Shown here in pieces: positions 17,758 through 29,356 of a DNA stretch of 64,000 nt (positions are counted from its first letter, which is position 1; every line of letters starts with the position of its first letter). The position numbers and the translations under genes were made by a program. Where the stretch lies: positions 558,001 to 622,000 of the forward strand of contig NC_072817.1 in the NCBI RefSeq assembly GCF_003013715.1. The letters are read 5' to 3'. Source of the stretch: Candidozyma auris. Lineage: Eukaryota; Ascomycota; Pichiomycetes; Serinales; Metschnikowiaceae. Under the pieces are notes generated by a model that had not been told where the DNA came from, searched no databases, and saw only the letters and a program-made list of their open reading frames with translations.

Positions 17758-18430
17758 CAAGAAGTCTAGTGTAACTTCATATTATTTGTGCGAAACAGTC
17801 GCTTCGGCTGCAAACGCAGATAAACAAACAAGAGTAGAAAAATATTATTCACACTACGGTAGATCTTAAAGTGAGGAATACAAGTCTCAATGTAATATTT
17901 TTCAACTAGCATATATTTCAAAACCACCCCATCCATACTTTCTTCCCCACGTTGACCCCAACAAACCTAAACCCACAGCACTATGTAGGGAATAATCCTC
18001 ATTGCAAAGGGTTTGAGCAAGAAAAAGCTATCTAGAAAAAGGACTTATGAACTCACATGCCACTGACATCCTTTAAAGCTTCGATAATTGAAAAGCTCGG
18101 AAGGCGTCCAATTTATTGTGACTGACCGCTATAGATGGCTGCGAATATAGAACACAAAAGTGATAGACAAAATTCGTGAGATTGCTAGAGTAGATCCAAG
18201 CAATATTCCAAAAGAAAGCTCAGACGAATTGTCTAAACTTTGAAATCGCAATCATCATCCTTCTCTGTTCTGTTTCCCTTCCGTATGTGCTCGAAGTTGT
18301 CATGTACCCAACCCCATCGACCCAACGGTTTCAGCGTTCATCGCGCGGTGCATGTTTAGACGCTGAAATCAACCAAAACACTCAACACCAATTGCATAGT
18401 ACCACCTAAAGACGTGGGCTTAAGTGTACA
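17758..18430. other. divergent intergenic region glycosylase - BRL1
   Basis: 673 bp containing a near copy of the recurrent word at 18136-18146 (TGGCTGCGAAT), 284 bp upstream of the BRL1/BRR6 ATG and 378 bp upstream of the glycosylase ATG. Otherwise no gene or RNA was seen. Confidence 0.5.
18136..18146 (+). promoter_or_regulatory. variant of recurrent word, TGGCTGCGAAT
   Basis: One mismatch at the last base. Its distance to the downstream start codon (284 bp) is the same as for copy 1. Confidence 0.35.
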
Positions 18431-19486
18431 ATGCCTCCAAAATTCAGGGTTCCTTTTGGTGAACCGCAAGAAGAAACTCAATACGCAACCCCTCGAGCCA
18501 CGCATACAGAGACCGATAATATATTAGCAGAAGCCGATTCAACGCTAGATAGAGATGATCTTCTACCGCCAGCAAGCAACAGGCCAACGTGGTCTCAAAA
18601 ATACCAGGAAAACACAGCAGAATCTCGTAAGAGGCTACCACTGATCTTGAAAAATAGCCCTTCCCGAACCTTTACAGAACCCATGAACTCTTCCACACCA
18701 CTTTCTGGAATCCAGCATAAGATCCCACCCAAAATGGGCAGGGTGCTTTTCTCACCTACAACAGAGGTAATTAATTACGAAGAGAGCTTTGATAAGGAGA
18801 AGCGCAAAAATGAACGCCCACTGGAAACGCCGACGAATGCAGACTTCTTCGACAACTATACACGTCCGTACATCTTGCTGATGTACCTCCAACTTTTCTT
18901 TAACGTCGTTCTCGCCCTGGTTGTTCTTTACATCATATTCAGCTTCATAACGACAATTAGGGCTGATACGAAGCATAAAATAGAACTAGCCACCACCGAT
19001 GCTTTGCGTGAAATATCCTTGTGTTCAAGAGAATATTACAGAAACAAATGTTCCACCGACAGAAGGACGCCTGCATTAGAAGTTCCATGCTTAGAGTGGG
19101 AAAAGTGCATGAATAGAGACCCTGAGAAGATCGGCAAGTCGTTGGTGACCGCACACACGTTTGGCGAAATAATCAACGAGTTCTTGAAACCAATTAGCTG
19201 GAAGCTGATATTTCTTCTTAACCTGATTTTGATTGGAAGCTTTATTGCGACTAATGTCTTGATGGGAAGTTTTAGAAGAGAAAACAACTACGAACAGCTT
19301 GATAACCTCAAAAAATTGAAAGCCATGGAAAAAAGACTCAGAGACACGGAAATCGAACTAGAAGAGATGCGGCGTCACAACTCGGAACTACAAAAGCGAG
19401 ACCGGAATTATCTTACTCAGCAAGACCTCGCATTAGTCAATGATAGCATCAATTACTCCCCGCTCATGGCGAAGCTGAGGCGGTGA
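18431..19486 (+). CDS. Brl1/Brr6-family nuclear envelope protein
   Basis: 351 residues. An N-terminal disordered region (1-145) is followed by TM1 (about 150-176, YILLMYLQLFFNVVLALVVLYIIF), a perinuclear loop with four cysteines (LCSREYYRNKC and VPCLEWEKC), TM2 (about 256-276) and a C-terminal coiled coil. The four-Cys, disulfide-bridged loop between two helices defines the Brl1/Brr6 domain, which acts in nuclear pore complex biogenesis and envelope lipid balance. Length fits Brl1 better than the shorter Brr6, but a single merged orthologue is possible. Confidence 0.9.
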   Translation: MPPKFRVPFGEPQEETQYATPRATHTETDNILAEADSTLDRDDLLPPASNRPTWSQKYQENTAESRKRLPLILKNSPSRTFTEPMNSSTPLSGIQHKIPPKMGRVLFSPTTEVINYEESFDKEKRKNERPLETPTNADFFDNYTRPYILLMYLQLFFNVVLALVVLYIIFSFITTIRADTKHKIELATTDALREISLCSREYYRNKCSTDRRTPALEVPCLEWEKCMNRDPEKIGKSLVTAHTFGEIINEFLKPISWKLIFLLNLILIGSFIATNVLMGSFRRENNYEQLDNLKKLKAMEKRLRDTEIELEEMRRHNSELQKRDRNYLTQQDLALVNDSINYSPLMAKLRR

Positions 19487-19929
19487 GGTAAAATGAGCCC
19501 CTGTAAAACTTTTCAGGTTTGAATGTGCAATAAAGACAGTATAATGAATTCCACATCATAGCTCCGTCTCGTGAAGTGCTCAAACCACACGTACGCGGAA
19601 TTTAGCTGATGAAGTGGTTGAGGACCCTGAAGTAGGACCCTTTGCGCGAAAACAAACTCCGTAAATCGCTCCGAATTGATCCCCAGACAAGCGAGCGGCA
19701 TATGTTCCATTGTAGAACCCTATGCAAAAATAGAAAGAAATTTTCAAAAAATTCGATTTTAGCCGAAAATAAAGCAGAATCGGTACTTTCTGCGGCCGCC
19801 AAGCGATGCACGGTCACGTGGACACATTGGATGTTATACCGCCTTAATCTTCCTACAGCCTCAACCTAAATACTACTTTTCTGGCCATTAGCGACTCTAG
19901 CAAAGTACGCTATCAAACTCATAGCTCTG
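19487..19929. other. intergenic region upstream of Zn2Cys6 regulator
   Basis: 443 bp. CACGTG at 19815-19820 lies 109 bp before the regulator's ATG. Small open frames on both strands look incidental. Confidence 0.5.
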
Positions 19930-22341
19930 ATGAGTTCAGAGGCTAGAAAGGTGATTGTCAAGCGGCGCTACTCCCGTGCCGGGTGCATGGAGTGTAAACG
20001 TCGCAAAATCAAATGTGACGAGGTCCACCCAACGTGTGGAAATTGTCAAAGGGTTAAGTTCCCGTGTGTATATCCAGCAGCAAACAAGGCCAAAAAGGTA
20101 AGAAGCTCACGTGAAGCAAAAAAAAACAACCTACCAACGGTTCAGGAACCTATAAAGGAAGAAGACATGGCCAAAGACCATCTACACCCTCATCACGACG
20201 GACCTTTCAACCAGGCACTTCTGCCGGCATCCAGTGGGATGCCCACACCATCTCCTTCAGTCTTGAGCTCTGCAACCTTACAGTCAGGCAATGTCAATCG
20301 GAACGGACTATACAGCTCAAGTGGTACGGCTCCTCCCACCATCCCCAACCAGTACAATTATTCAGGAATGTCCGTGCCTTCGCTCGGAGAGTATTCTGGG
20401 GTGCCGCAAATGGGCCAGCCTTCATTCCCAAATCATCCTCAGGGCTTGCCACACATGGGCCAACCAAATCAGGACGCTCTTGATCCCTTTTCTGATAATA
20501 CGAGAGATGATGGCCCTTTGGATATGCTTCTTTTCGAGAATGTTTTCGACGATGCAAATACGTTGGTGAATGGCTTAGCTTCTTTTGATGTCTTAGACGG
20601 CGAAAATTCACTGCAATTCTCTGCTCAGAACACGCCAGAAGGACCCAACCTAAAGCCATTCCACTCTGATATAATCCTCAATGTGGCCGCCAACGAGAAT
20701 CATTTTTTTAATGAAGTTGAACTACAGGACTTCCTCCGTTACGGTACTGACGTTGATCAGGATCCCGAACGCACCAGATTTTGGGAATCTATTCATGGAC
20801 AAATGCGAGACCCGATACTACGAGAACAGCACAAGCAGCCCACCAATGAGGAGCTTCTCGAGAGAGTCAATGAAACATACAATCTCTCTTCAGAGGAGCT
20901 TGAATATTTTAGAGCGATATCATGCAGAGAATTGTTTTTGTTCATATACCCCTTTGCACCCACAGTCAAGGACAATGAAATCATGCATGTGCTACTAGAA
21001 TTTCTGTTGAGATTTAAATTTTTAGTATATGCTTTGATGGCACTTGGCGCTTCATGTCTTTTTACGATAACAAAAAATCCAAAACATGATCGTGTTCAGA
21101 AGCGATGCACCGCAGCTTGCATGAAGCTTTTGGTTCAAGCGTTCAGTGATTTAAGCAACAACGAGAACTCTTTACGGCACATTGAGGGGCTTATTCTAAC
21201 AGTTCTAATATTGACGACGTTATTCAGTGATATGAGCATTGTTGATGCGACCACTGTACCGATCTCTTGGATTTCGCATCTTAACAAAGCTAGATCTTTA
21301 TTGATCAAATATGAGTCTGTGAAACAACGAGCCCAACATAACAAGCCAGATTCACCAGCTATAACAATTGCCAAACTATGGTTTTTTGAGTTTGACTGGA
21401 TCTCAAAGTTGGGAATGCCAAACTCGCAAATTACACGAAGTAATGTTCGTGACATTCATTCATTGATAAACCCAGATATCCAGGGGCCCGAGAGCTACAC
21501 TCAGCAGCAAATGCTTCGAAAGTTGGGGATGCTAATACCAGCAACCTCAACCCATTCTGGCTTCAATCTTTTTCTGACGCTCACGACGGAGGCTACCCAG
21601 GCATTGTTCAAGCTTTTGGATGTGATTGCGGGCATCAACGAGAGTGAGCTGAAACAAGCCAGCCCAGAAGAGGTTGGCGATCTCATTACTCTGGTACAAC
21701 TTGTTGGTAAACAGAAAGTCATTCCATTCTTGTCAGCTGAAAGCCAGTTCATAATTCCGCGTGACAACCCAGCACACCCCGACTTTGACGACCTATCACG
21801 AAAGATATTTCTTCCCCCCAGCGCATATGCCAAAGACACAGACGACCCCAATAATATAAAGTATTACTCTTATTGTGATGTCACACAACGAGCGCATTAT
21901 CTCGTCTTGAGCCTCAAAGTCTTCACGTCACCAGGTGTGCTACACCTTCCAAGGAGCCATCCGATGATCAAACGTCTTGTGGCACAAACTTTAAAACTTA
22001 TGTTTTTTTTGAAACGCAAGTCTGATCCCTGCTATGATCGCAATCTAGTGGTTGCCGAGCTGGAGCACTACTGGCTTTCAAAATCACTTTTTGATTTTCG
22101 AGCGATAATGGTTCAGCTACCCTTTAGAATAACAGTAGATCTCACAGACGACGAAGATGACTTTGAAAAATTGGATCTATTTTTTAGGGGTTTGGTGAAG
22201 TTTGGTGGAGGCAGTGGAATTGAGGCGGTCGCAAGAGCCAGAAAAAATAAAGAGGCTGCAAGACAGCGAAAAGTAAACGGAAATGATATCAGGACTAGCG
22301 GGGACATGGAATACCTGGCCATGCTCTTCCCTGTTTACTGA
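19930..22341 (+). CDS. Zn(II)2Cys6 transcription factor, Lys14-like
   Basis: 803 residues. The binuclear zinc cluster is at residues 18-46 (RAGCMECKRRKIKCDEVHP then CGNCQRVKFPC), with the six cysteines in canonical spacing. The preceding RRYSR and the C-x-ECKRRKIKCDE form resemble the Lys14 family, which is expanded in Candida species. A Pro/Ser/Gln-rich linker (about 75-190) and a fungal-specific regulatory middle domain follow (about 300-700). In baker's yeast Lys14 activates lysine genes with aminoadipate semialdehyde as co-inducer; whether this member regulates LYS9, 19 kb away, is unknown, since Candida paralogues often have other roles. Confidence 0.88.
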   Translation: MSSEARKVIVKRRYSRAGCMECKRRKIKCDEVHPTCGNCQRVKFPCVYPAANKAKKVRSSREAKKNNLPTVQEPIKEEDMAKDHLHPHHDGPFNQALLPASSGMPTPSPSVLSSATLQSGNVNRNGLYSSSGTAPPTIPNQYNYSGMSVPSLGEYSGVPQMGQPSFPNHPQGLPHMGQPNQDALDPFSDNTRDDGPLDMLLFENVFDDANTLVNGLASFDVLDGENSLQFSAQNTPEGPNLKPFHSDIILNVAANENHFFNEVELQDFLRYGTDVDQDPERTRFWESIHGQMRDPILREQHKQPTNEELLERVNETYNLSSEELEYFRAISCRELFLFIYPFAPTVKDNEIMHVLLEFLLRFKFLVYALMALGASCLFTITKNPKHDRVQKRCTAACMKLLVQAFSDLSNNENSLRHIEGLILTVLILTTLFSDMSIVDATTVPISWISHLNKARSLLIKYESVKQRAQHNKPDSPAITIAKLWFFEFDWISKLGMPNSQITRSNVRDIHSLINPDIQGPESYTQQQMLRKLGMLIPATSTHSGFNLFLTLTTEATQALFKLLDVIAGINESELKQASPEEVGDLITLVQLVGKQKVIPFLSAESQFIIPRDNPAHPDFDDLSRKIFLPPSAYAKDTDDPNNIKYYSYCDVTQRAHYLVLSLKVFTSPGVLHLPRSHPMIKRLVAQTLKLMFFLKRKSDPCYDRNLVVAELEHYWLSKSLFDFRAIMVQLPFRITVDLTDDEDDFEKLDLFFRGLVKFGGGSGIEAVARARKNKEAARQRKVNGNDIRTSGDMEYLAMLFPVY

Positions 22342-22588
22342 TATGCCCTATACATAGTGTACCATCAATAAAGAACAATAATGGAGCCTTCTTCCTCAGT
22401 TCGGGCTGCGCTGCACAACTGCAAGATTATCTTCAGCCGCGCGCTTGAGATACACTCTCTACCCAATCCGGCCCTCATTGCAAATACCAAAAAGGCAATC
22501 ACCTGAAACCATTGGATGGATCACTATTTAATGAGAGCAAAATCCTCCGCCTTAAACAGGTTTCAAGACTTCCTGTAATCTAACAAAA

Positions 22589-25500
22589 ATGCTCGTTTCA
22601 CTGTCCTCATCGAAAATGCAAAGCAAGGGCCACCTCTTGATGTTTGCAACCAAAAAGGATATACCATGCGCTATCCTCGGTCTCATCACAATGGTCATTG
22701 CATCAGTCGGTTCGCCCATACAAACCCAAATCTACGGCGAAGCTTTTGAGAAGCTTTCGAAATACATTTCCGGTGAGTATCGCTCAATTGGAGCGTTCGT
22801 CTCCGATATCAGACTTTTGTGTGGTCTCATAATGGTGGTTGGGGTGGTACGGATGGTTTTCACCTGGGTTAGTATTCACGTATGGCTCATTGTTGGCGAA
22901 CGGCAACAGAAACGTGCTAGAAAATTGCTATTGACTGGGCTCATGCGCCAAAACCTCGAATGGTACGACAGCAAAGAGAACTTGATGGGGACTTTGGCGC
23001 AGGTGAACAGGTGCATTGAAGAGATTAGGGTTGCAACATCCGAAAATGTTGCATTACTAGTACAAGGCACTTCGGCAATAATTTTTCTCCTTATCTCAGC
23101 GATGATATCGTCTTGGTCGCTTACGCTAGTCATCATGGCGTCGGCGCCATTAATGGCACTTCTGAGCGTAGTGTTTGGTAAGCTCACTCTTCGTTTTGCA
23201 AGCAAAGAAAATTCTTCAAGTGCTGAAGCATCAAAAGTTTTGGACTGGTGTTTTGTCTCTGGGAACCTTGTTCGTTTGCTCAACGGGAAGTACGAAGACC
23301 TGGTGAGCTTCAACCGCATTGTCGATTCATCTGCAAAGGCGTTTACAAAAATGACTCTCGCAATTTGCTCGAGTCAACTGGTCTTGAGAACTTTGTCCTT
23401 TCTCATCTTCGTTCAGGGTTTCTGGTTTGGCTCATTTATGGTCCTGACTGGTAGACTCAGTATTGGTCAAGTATTCACCGCTTTCAGTTCGTGTCTTTTG
23501 CTTGGGACACATATCACAACAGTAGCTTCTGTTTTGGCCCTTTTGAACAAGGGACAAGCAGCAGCGGCAACCATAGCGCTGTTCATGAAAAAGGATGACT
23601 ATTTTACTCTTGGAGACCCAGATTCCGCAGAAAAGTATTTTGATCCCATTGTGACAGGTCGAAGAATCAGGTTTGACTGTGTAAGCTTCACTCACAAAAA
23701 CTCTGAAAAGCAAAGTCTTCATGATTTGAGTTTTGAACTTCGCAATGACAATATAAATTTCATAGTTGGTCCTTCTGGATGCGGAAAGTCGACTCTTGTG
23801 TCATTATTGATGAAGTTCTATAGCCCCAACTGCGGTGCAATCGTGGTAGATGATCACAATCTTGCTCACCTATCCGAAACACAAGTATCAGGCTTTTCTA
23901 CTCTCATCGAGCTGAAAGCCATCATATTTGATAAGCTGTTATACGAAAACATCACACTCGGATGCCCCAACATATCTTTAGAATTGGTTGAGGAAGCCTG
24001 CGAGTTTGCGGAGTTAGGCACCTTTGTTCGGTCTCTTAAAAATGGAATTCATCTGGAGGTGTCAACAAATCTCTCCGGAGGACAAATGCAGAGACTCGGG
24101 ATTGCCAGAGCATACGTACGAGACAGCCCAATCCTTATTCTAGATGAAGCTTTAAGTGCCATTGACTTTCACACGCGGCGAACTCTTCTCAGAAGGATCA
24201 GAGCTTGGAGAAAGGGAAAGATGACGGTCATGATCTCCCATAATATGCTGGACATAGAAAATAATGATCTGGTCCTCACTCTTCAAGCAGGCAAAGTTCG
24301 AGAGTATGAGCAGTACATCCCTTCATCTCATGATGATAAGGAAGTTGTTAACGTCAACGCTCTGATTGACGATCTTATCGTTCATGAAAAACTGGAATCA
24401 ATATTCTCCTCCGAAGAAACTCACAATTCTCGGGAAGTCAATGATTTGGAAGCCCAGGGCGATCAAAGAGATGAACTCAAAATCAAATCAGTGTTTTCCA
24501 TTTTCAGGGATTGTTTTCACACGATTCCCAGAAAATGGATAATTGGCACTTCGCTAATGCTTTCATTGATCAGCGGAGTACTAACTCCAGTTTTGTCATT
24601 TTGCTTCTCCAAATTGCTTTCCAATATCGTCAACGAGTCAGCAAAAGCATCACCTCCAAACCATGGTGCTGTGTTTTGGTCCGTGCTCGTTATAGGCCTT
24701 ATAATCGGAGACGGTATCATTTACTTCATGGCTCATTTCCTTATCACATTCTCCTCCGAAGCTTGGATTGTGAAACTTAGGAAAAAGGCATTGGTGGCTA
24801 TCAATGACCAAGACATGTCGTTTTTCACACAAAAATATATGAAGCCAGCTGAATTAACAGCTCTCTTGATGAATGATTCGAGAGACTTGAGAAACTTGAT
24901 TTCTGAATTTTTGCCAGCTGCTCTTTCTCTTGTTGCATTGACGCTCGTGGGAGTCATATGGTCTATTGTTTCGGGCTGGAAATTGGCATTGGTTGGAACT
25001 TCGTTTGTCCCTCTTATACTTTTGATAACTATTTCATACGGCACAATTCTTCTGAGAATTGAGGCTAGCTATAAGAATAAGATTGCCAATATTGAAAAGT
25101 ATAATCACAATGCTGTTCTGGGAGTGAAGACAGTGAAGGCATTTGGAATTGCTGACAATTTGGAGAAACAGATGCAAGAAAAGCTAGCAGAGATCTCTTC
25201 AATTGCAATCACCAGGGCTTGTTTTACCGGCTTTGGCTACTCCCTACTGGAGATGTGCACATGTATCGCCACAGCTGTCATCCTTTACTACGGCTTATTC
25301 CTTGTTGCTCGCCTTGAATACACTTACGAGTCCATGCTCCAAGTGCTCACTCTACTTACGTTCACAATGACATCAGCATCCACACTCATGAGTTCACTTC
25401 CCGAAATTGCCAGAGGTCAAAGAGCTGGAACTCTCTTCGCAAAGCTCCTCTCTCTCACTGCTCTGCTGATTGAGACTTCTGGATCGAAGACCGCATTGAG

Positions 25501-26263
25501 GCTAGTAAGGGATGGTGAGCCAATTTTAAATTTCAGGAGTGTCAGCTTCTCATATCATGACAGACAAAATGACAGCTACAGAAGAGTTTTATGCAACATG
25601 TCGTTTGAGATCACAAAAGGTAGCATTGTGGGCATTGTCGGTGCTTCAGGCAGTGGCAAGTCTACCGTTGCACTGTTGATAGGTCGTCTCATGGACTGTG
25701 ACACAGGGAGGATCAGTTTTAACACTCAGGAAATTATTGAATACGACCCTCAGTGGTATCGCAGAAATATTGCAATTGTGCCACAGCATCCAAAGTTTTT
25801 TGAAGGAACAGTGTGGGAGAATTTAACTTATGGGGTGGAGAAACCGTTTTTAACAAAAGACTTCGTCATTGGCTACCTCAAGGTGTGCAATATGTGGGAC
25901 CTCATAGCCTCACTACCTTACGGGATGGACACACAGCTTGATGAAAGAAGTGTCTCTTCAGGACAGCTTCAAAGGTTATGTATTGCGAGAGCATTGATTA
26001 GAGAGCCCAAATTGATTGTTTTCGACGAATGCACATCAAACTTAGACAGGATCAACACCAAGATGATAACAGAGCTCATAAATTTTGGGATCACAGAGGC
26101 TAACCCTCAAACGACAGTCGTTGTCATTACACACGATGTGGAAATAATGGAACAGCTCCCTGAAATACTCGTTTTGAAAAATGGAAGAGTCGACCAACGT
26201 GGAAAGTATGCAGACATTGCTCACCAAGAGGGCGAGCTCAAGAGACTTTTATCTCAGCATTAA
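22589..26263 (+). CDS. STE6: a-factor-type pheromone exporter, ABC transporter (Ste6)
   Basis: 1224 residues, full ABC-B transporter in TM-NBD-TM-NBD order. NBD1: Walker A GPSGCGKST at about 394-402, signature LSGGQ at about 496, then LILDEALSAID and a His in MISHNM. NBD2: Walker A GASGSGKST at about 1018, Walker B IVFDEC and His in VITHD. The NBD2 signature reads VSSGQ instead of LSGGQ. Length, layout and the short linker fit Ste6 (Hst6 in Candida albicans), which exports farnesylated mating pheromone and is usually a-cell-specific. No clear Mcm1/a2 operator was recognised upstream. Convergent with UBA1, 36 bp between stops. Confidence 0.88.
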   Translation: MLVSLSSSKMQSKGHLLMFATKKDIPCAILGLITMVIASVGSPIQTQIYGEAFEKLSKYISGEYRSIGAFVSDIRLLCGLIMVVGVVRMVFTWVSIHVWLIVGERQQKRARKLLLTGLMRQNLEWYDSKENLMGTLAQVNRCIEEIRVATSENVALLVQGTSAIIFLLISAMISSWSLTLVIMASAPLMALLSVVFGKLTLRFASKENSSSAEASKVLDWCFVSGNLVRLLNGKYEDLVSFNRIVDSSAKAFTKMTLAICSSQLVLRTLSFLIFVQGFWFGSFMVLTGRLSIGQVFTAFSSCLLLGTHITTVASVLALLNKGQAAAATIALFMKKDDYFTLGDPDSAEKYFDPIVTGRRIRFDCVSFTHKNSEKQSLHDLSFELRNDNINFIVGPSGCGKSTLVSLLMKFYSPNCGAIVVDDHNLAHLSETQVSGFSTLIELKAIIFDKLLYENITLGCPNISLELVEEACEFAELGTFVRSLKNGIHLEVSTNLSGGQMQRLGIARAYVRDSPILILDEALSAIDFHTRRTLLRRIRAWRKGKMTVMISHNMLDIENNDLVLTLQAGKVREYEQYIPSSHDDKEVVNVNALIDDLIVHEKLESIFSSEETHNSREVNDLEAQGDQRDELKIKSVFSIFRDCFHTIPRKWIIGTSLMLSLISGVLTPVLSFCFSKLLSNIVNESAKASPPNHGAVFWSVLVIGLIIGDGIIYFMAHFLITFSSEAWIVKLRKKALVAINDQDMSFFTQKYMKPAELTALLMNDSRDLRNLISEFLPAALSLVALTLVGVIWSIVSGWKLALVGTSFVPLILLITISYGTILLRIEASYKNKIANIEKYNHNAVLGVKTVKAFGIADNLEKQMQEKLAEISSIAITRACFTGFGYSLLEMCTCIATAVILYYGLFLVARLEYTYESMLQVLTLLTFTMTSASTLMSSLPEIARGQRAGTLFAKLLSLTALLIETSGSKTALRLVRDGEPILNFRSVSFSYHDRQNDSYRRVLCNMSFEITKGSIVGIVGASGSGKSTVALLIGRLMDCDTGRISFNTQEIIEYDPQWYRRNIAIVPQHPKFFEGTVWENLTYGVEKPFLTKDFVIGYLKVCNMWDLIASLPYGMDTQLDERSVSSGQLQRLCIARALIREPKLIVFDECTSNLDRINTKMITELINFGITEANPQTTVVVITHDVEIMEQLPEILVLKNGRVDQRGKYADIAHQEGELKRLLSQH

Positions 26264-26299
26264 TTTTGGATACTATATCATTAATCTAATAAGACGCAC

Positions 26300-29200
26300 T
26301 TACAATTTCAAGTTGATGTAAGGCACCTCTACATCTTCTCCTTCCTTATCATCGCAACAAACTTCCAAGATCAAGCTCTTTGCATGTGGAGGCAATTCCT
26401 TTTTGCTGACATTTTTGATCAAATCGGTGAATTTCATGTTCATTCTCTCGTTGACCTTCTTGGGAGGGAAAAATGAAGCATACAATAGCGTCACACCGTA
26501 TGACAACATCGAAATCTCCAAGCCTTCCTTTTCTTCAAAGTGATTAAGCAACTCCTTCAAAGTGATGTCGCCCTTAAGCTCGAATCTGTCCCAAATTTGA
26601 TCAAACTCTTTGCCGTTGTACTTACCCTTTGGTGACTTGACGGGCTCAGAAAAGCCGAAGAATGGAAGTGCAAGGTTGACAAAACCGTTCTTGTAAAGCT
26701 CAATATTGTCATGTTTCGCGACAACCTTGTACAATTCGAGACACACAAGGCCAGTGACCAAGGCAGTCGTAGTTGCGATGGCAGGGATGATCTTTCCTGC
26801 GATGAATTTAGTTTTGGAGGCATCGGCCGTTTCAATAGAATAGTTCAAGGCTCTGCAGTTTGATGCTGCAGTGATGAACTCTATGTGGTGGTTGGTGTCA
26901 TCATCTTTCTCGAATTCGATTGGTGTCAATCTGTAGCCAGCCAAACTTGAGGGCTCAGGTAATGTAGCGGCGATTTTTTGAATTTCCTCTTCATCGAGAG
27001 ATCCTGAGAGCTCCTTGGCTTGTTCTTCAGCCTCTTGTTCACTGGCAGCAATTTTGACCCCAGACTTTGGAGTGAAGTCAGGAACTTCAACAGCATCCAA
27101 AGCTCTCTTGTAATCTTCAACCGTGGCATTTTGTCCCTTCAATCCGTAAATAAATGCTAACAAATTAGCACCTCCTACAATAAAATTGAAATGGTCTGGG
27201 TTGTTGATGTCGAATTCCAAAGGCTTTGGAGCTCTCTTTGGTCCAGACCAGAAAGGAGCACCATTAGAAGTCTTTGCGTCCTCTGGAAAATTGAAGAGCA
27301 ATTGCTTGATTTCATGATTGAACTTGACCTCAAACTGGAGTCTAGCCCACTTGATACAATCTTCGAAAGTGTACGGCCTGTTGTTTAAAAGGTTGGCAAT
27401 GTTGGTCAAGGTACCCTTGATATCTGGGTTCTGCTTCAAGGTTTGCTCAACATAGTTTGGCTGGCTCAAGTACAAATTGACGGTCTCTGGAGAGTCAGCG
27501 AAATAATCCTGGAAAAGAGACTTCGCCCAAGCAATTGTGTGATCGATCTTGTTGGGGAACGATCTCAATGTACACAAGGGAATGGACTTTTCAGGAGGAT
27601 CTTGAGAGCTAGAATAGGATTCGGTCAAGTTTGGAATGACGACCTGAGTATTGCCCTTTGTACCGAGAGTACCCGACTCGAGCAAAGGCTTCTTGTAGAA
27701 GATACAACGACGGTCAACATACGTTCTCGCATCAACGTTGTCTAAGGCATTAGTAACGAGATCCAAACCTTCCCAGAATGCATCATCAAAAATGTGCTCC
27801 GTGTCAGCTCCGACTTTGTCCAATTTAGAAACAATTTTTCCTTCCAAATGTGGGTTCATGACTTGAACCGCCTTTGCGGCAATTTCAGACTTGTTACCAC
27901 CGACATCCTTTGGTCTGAACAAGAATTGTCTATTCAAGTTAGACTTTTCAATGGAGTCCATGTCGGTGACAATAATCTTGCCATCTGGGCCACTGCCCAA
28001 ACCCATCATAGCCCAGTTCTTCAACATCTCGCAACCGATGGCACCTGCTCCAACCAAGAAAACTTTCAAGTTGGAGATTTTTTTCTGGAAGTCAGATCCA
28101 AATACGGCAATCTGACCGTCATATCTGGAACCAACTGGTTTGGTGGTTTCAAGTGTTCTTGGATACTCTTCAGGGTTAGGCAAGGACTCCAACGAGTCAA
28201 AATACAAAAATTGCTTGACAGGGCCAAACTTTGAAGAACAGCACTTCAAGACTTCTTGCGCAATCAAGCCTCCGAAGAAAGCTGAAACACCTGGGATATC
28301 ACCAGTGGCCTGAAAGGCCAACTCCTTCAAAAGCTTTTTGTCAACCTCAGCCTCACCCAAGATGGAGGGACTTTGAGCGTGTAACTCTTCAACGTAACGC
28401 AAAAATTCATTTGCATCTTCCTCGTGACATGGGCGAGGTAATTTACCCTGGTGCTTAGTTTGGAAGGCGTGAAGAGCCTGGAAACCCAAATGAAGTTGTG
28501 GAGGACGGTCGAATTTGGCGAAATCTGAAAAAACATACTCAGGGTCTGCCAACTGATCCTTGAGGGACTTAAAGTTGAGTTTGGTGGGCATCTTCACCTG
28601 CGTGTATAAACCGCCCTTAACGTAGGTTCCATATGATGGATCAATCTTGATCTTGAAAGCGTATGGCCCGAGGACCTCAATCTTGTGCGGAGACCCGTCA
28701 TTGAGCTTTGGCATTCCTTCGACTTCGTCGAACTTCACGTAATCGCCATCTTGCAAGCCGTGTCTATTGTCATCCAACATGGTGACAGTGCCATCAGAGT
28801 CAATGTCAGAAACGATACCAGTCAATGGCTCCTCGCCAGTCTGATCAATGACAGGAAATGTTTCACCCAAGTCCACGAACAACTGGCCAAATAGACCTCT
28901 CGTGTCTGCGGCAATGAAACCAATGTCATTCTTGTGGGTGAAATCGTTAATTTTCACCTGCTCTTCCAAGGACAAGTTGGTGGCCACAATACATTTGTAT
29001 TTGGACAAGACACTTTCGGAGATGTCGTTGACAACCGACACGGGCACGTACAGATTCAACTCCAGGACCTTAGCGGCGGTCACTTCAGCTATAGGTTTGC
29101 CAATGTCGTTTTCCGACAAAAAGAACTGCGAGGACAAATCCTGGATCTCCACAGGCTTGGGGTCGTAAAGTGACAAGGATTTCACGCCGGCGAGAGCGAC

Positions 29201-29356
29201 GTTTTTGGCAATTTCCACCCCAAGGCCTCTGAGGCCAATGATTAATACGTTGGCGTTCTGCATCTTGAGCATTGCTTCTTTTCCCAAGACATAAAGCTGT
29301 CTTGAGTACAAGGACTCGTCAATTACAGGCAGGTCGATTTGCATTGAGTCCGCCAT
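26300..29356 (-). CDS. UBA1: ubiquitin-activating enzyme E1
   Basis: 1018 residues from the first ATG (29356), about the size of yeast Uba1. The N-terminal inactive adenylation domain begins [15 protein letters not shown] with a [12 protein letters not shown] nucleotide loop; the active adenylation domain has [18 protein letters not shown]. The catalytic cysteine is in [14 protein letters not shown]. The C-terminal ubiquitin-fold domain ends VPYINLKL. It activates ubiquitin with ATP and passes it as thioester to E2 enzymes; essential, cytosol and nucleus. Very few CTG codons. A variant of the recurrent word (CGGCTGCGAAAA) lies 286 bp upstream of the ATG. Confidence 0.97.
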   Translation of the reverse strand: MADSMQIDLPVIDESLYSRQLYVLGKEAMLKMQNANVLIIGLRGLGVEIAKNVALAGVKSLSLYDPKPVEIQDLSSQFFLSENDIGKPIAEVTAAKVLELNLYVPVSVVNDISESVLSKYKCIVATNLSLEEQVKINDFTHKNDIGFIAADTRGLFGQLFVDLGETFPVIDQTGEEPLTGIVSDIDSDGTVTMLDDNRHGLQDGDYVKFDEVEGMPKLNDGSPHKIEVLGPYAFKIKIDPSYGTYVKGGLYTQVKMPTKLNFKSLKDQLADPEYVFSDFAKFDRPPQLHLGFQALHAFQTKHQGKLPRPCHEEDANEFLRYVEELHAQSPSILGEAEVDKKLLKELAFQATGDIPGVSAFFGGLIAQEVLKCCSSKFGPVKQFLYFDSLESLPNPEEYPRTLETTKPVGSRYDGQIAVFGSDFQKKISNLKVFLVGAGAIGCEMLKNWAMMGLGSGPDGKIIVTDMDSIEKSNLNRQFLFRPKDVGGNKSEIAAKAVQVMNPHLEGKIVSKLDKVGADTEHIFDDAFWEGLDLVTNALDNVDARTYVDRRCIFYKKPLLESGTLGTKGNTQVVIPNLTESYSSSQDPPEKSIPLCTLRSFPNKIDHTIAWAKSLFQDYFADSPETVNLYLSQPNYVEQTLKQNPDIKGTLTNIANLLNNRPYTFEDCIKWARLQFEVKFNHEIKQLLFNFPEDAKTSNGAPFWSGPKRAPKPLEFDINNPDHFNFIVGGANLLAFIYGLKGQNATVEDYKRALDAVEVPDFTPKSGVKIAASEQEAEEQAKELSGSLDEEEIQKIAATLPEPSSLAGYRLTPIEFEKDDDTNHHIEFITAASNCRALNYSIETADASKTKFIAGKIIPAIATTTALVTGLVCLELYKVVAKHDNIELYKNGFVNLALPFFGFSEPVKSPKGKYNGKEFDQIWDRFELKGDITLKELLNHFEEKEGLEISMLSYGVTLLYASFFPPKKVNERMNMKFTDLIKNVSKKELPPHAKSLILEVCCDDKEGEDVEVPYINLKL

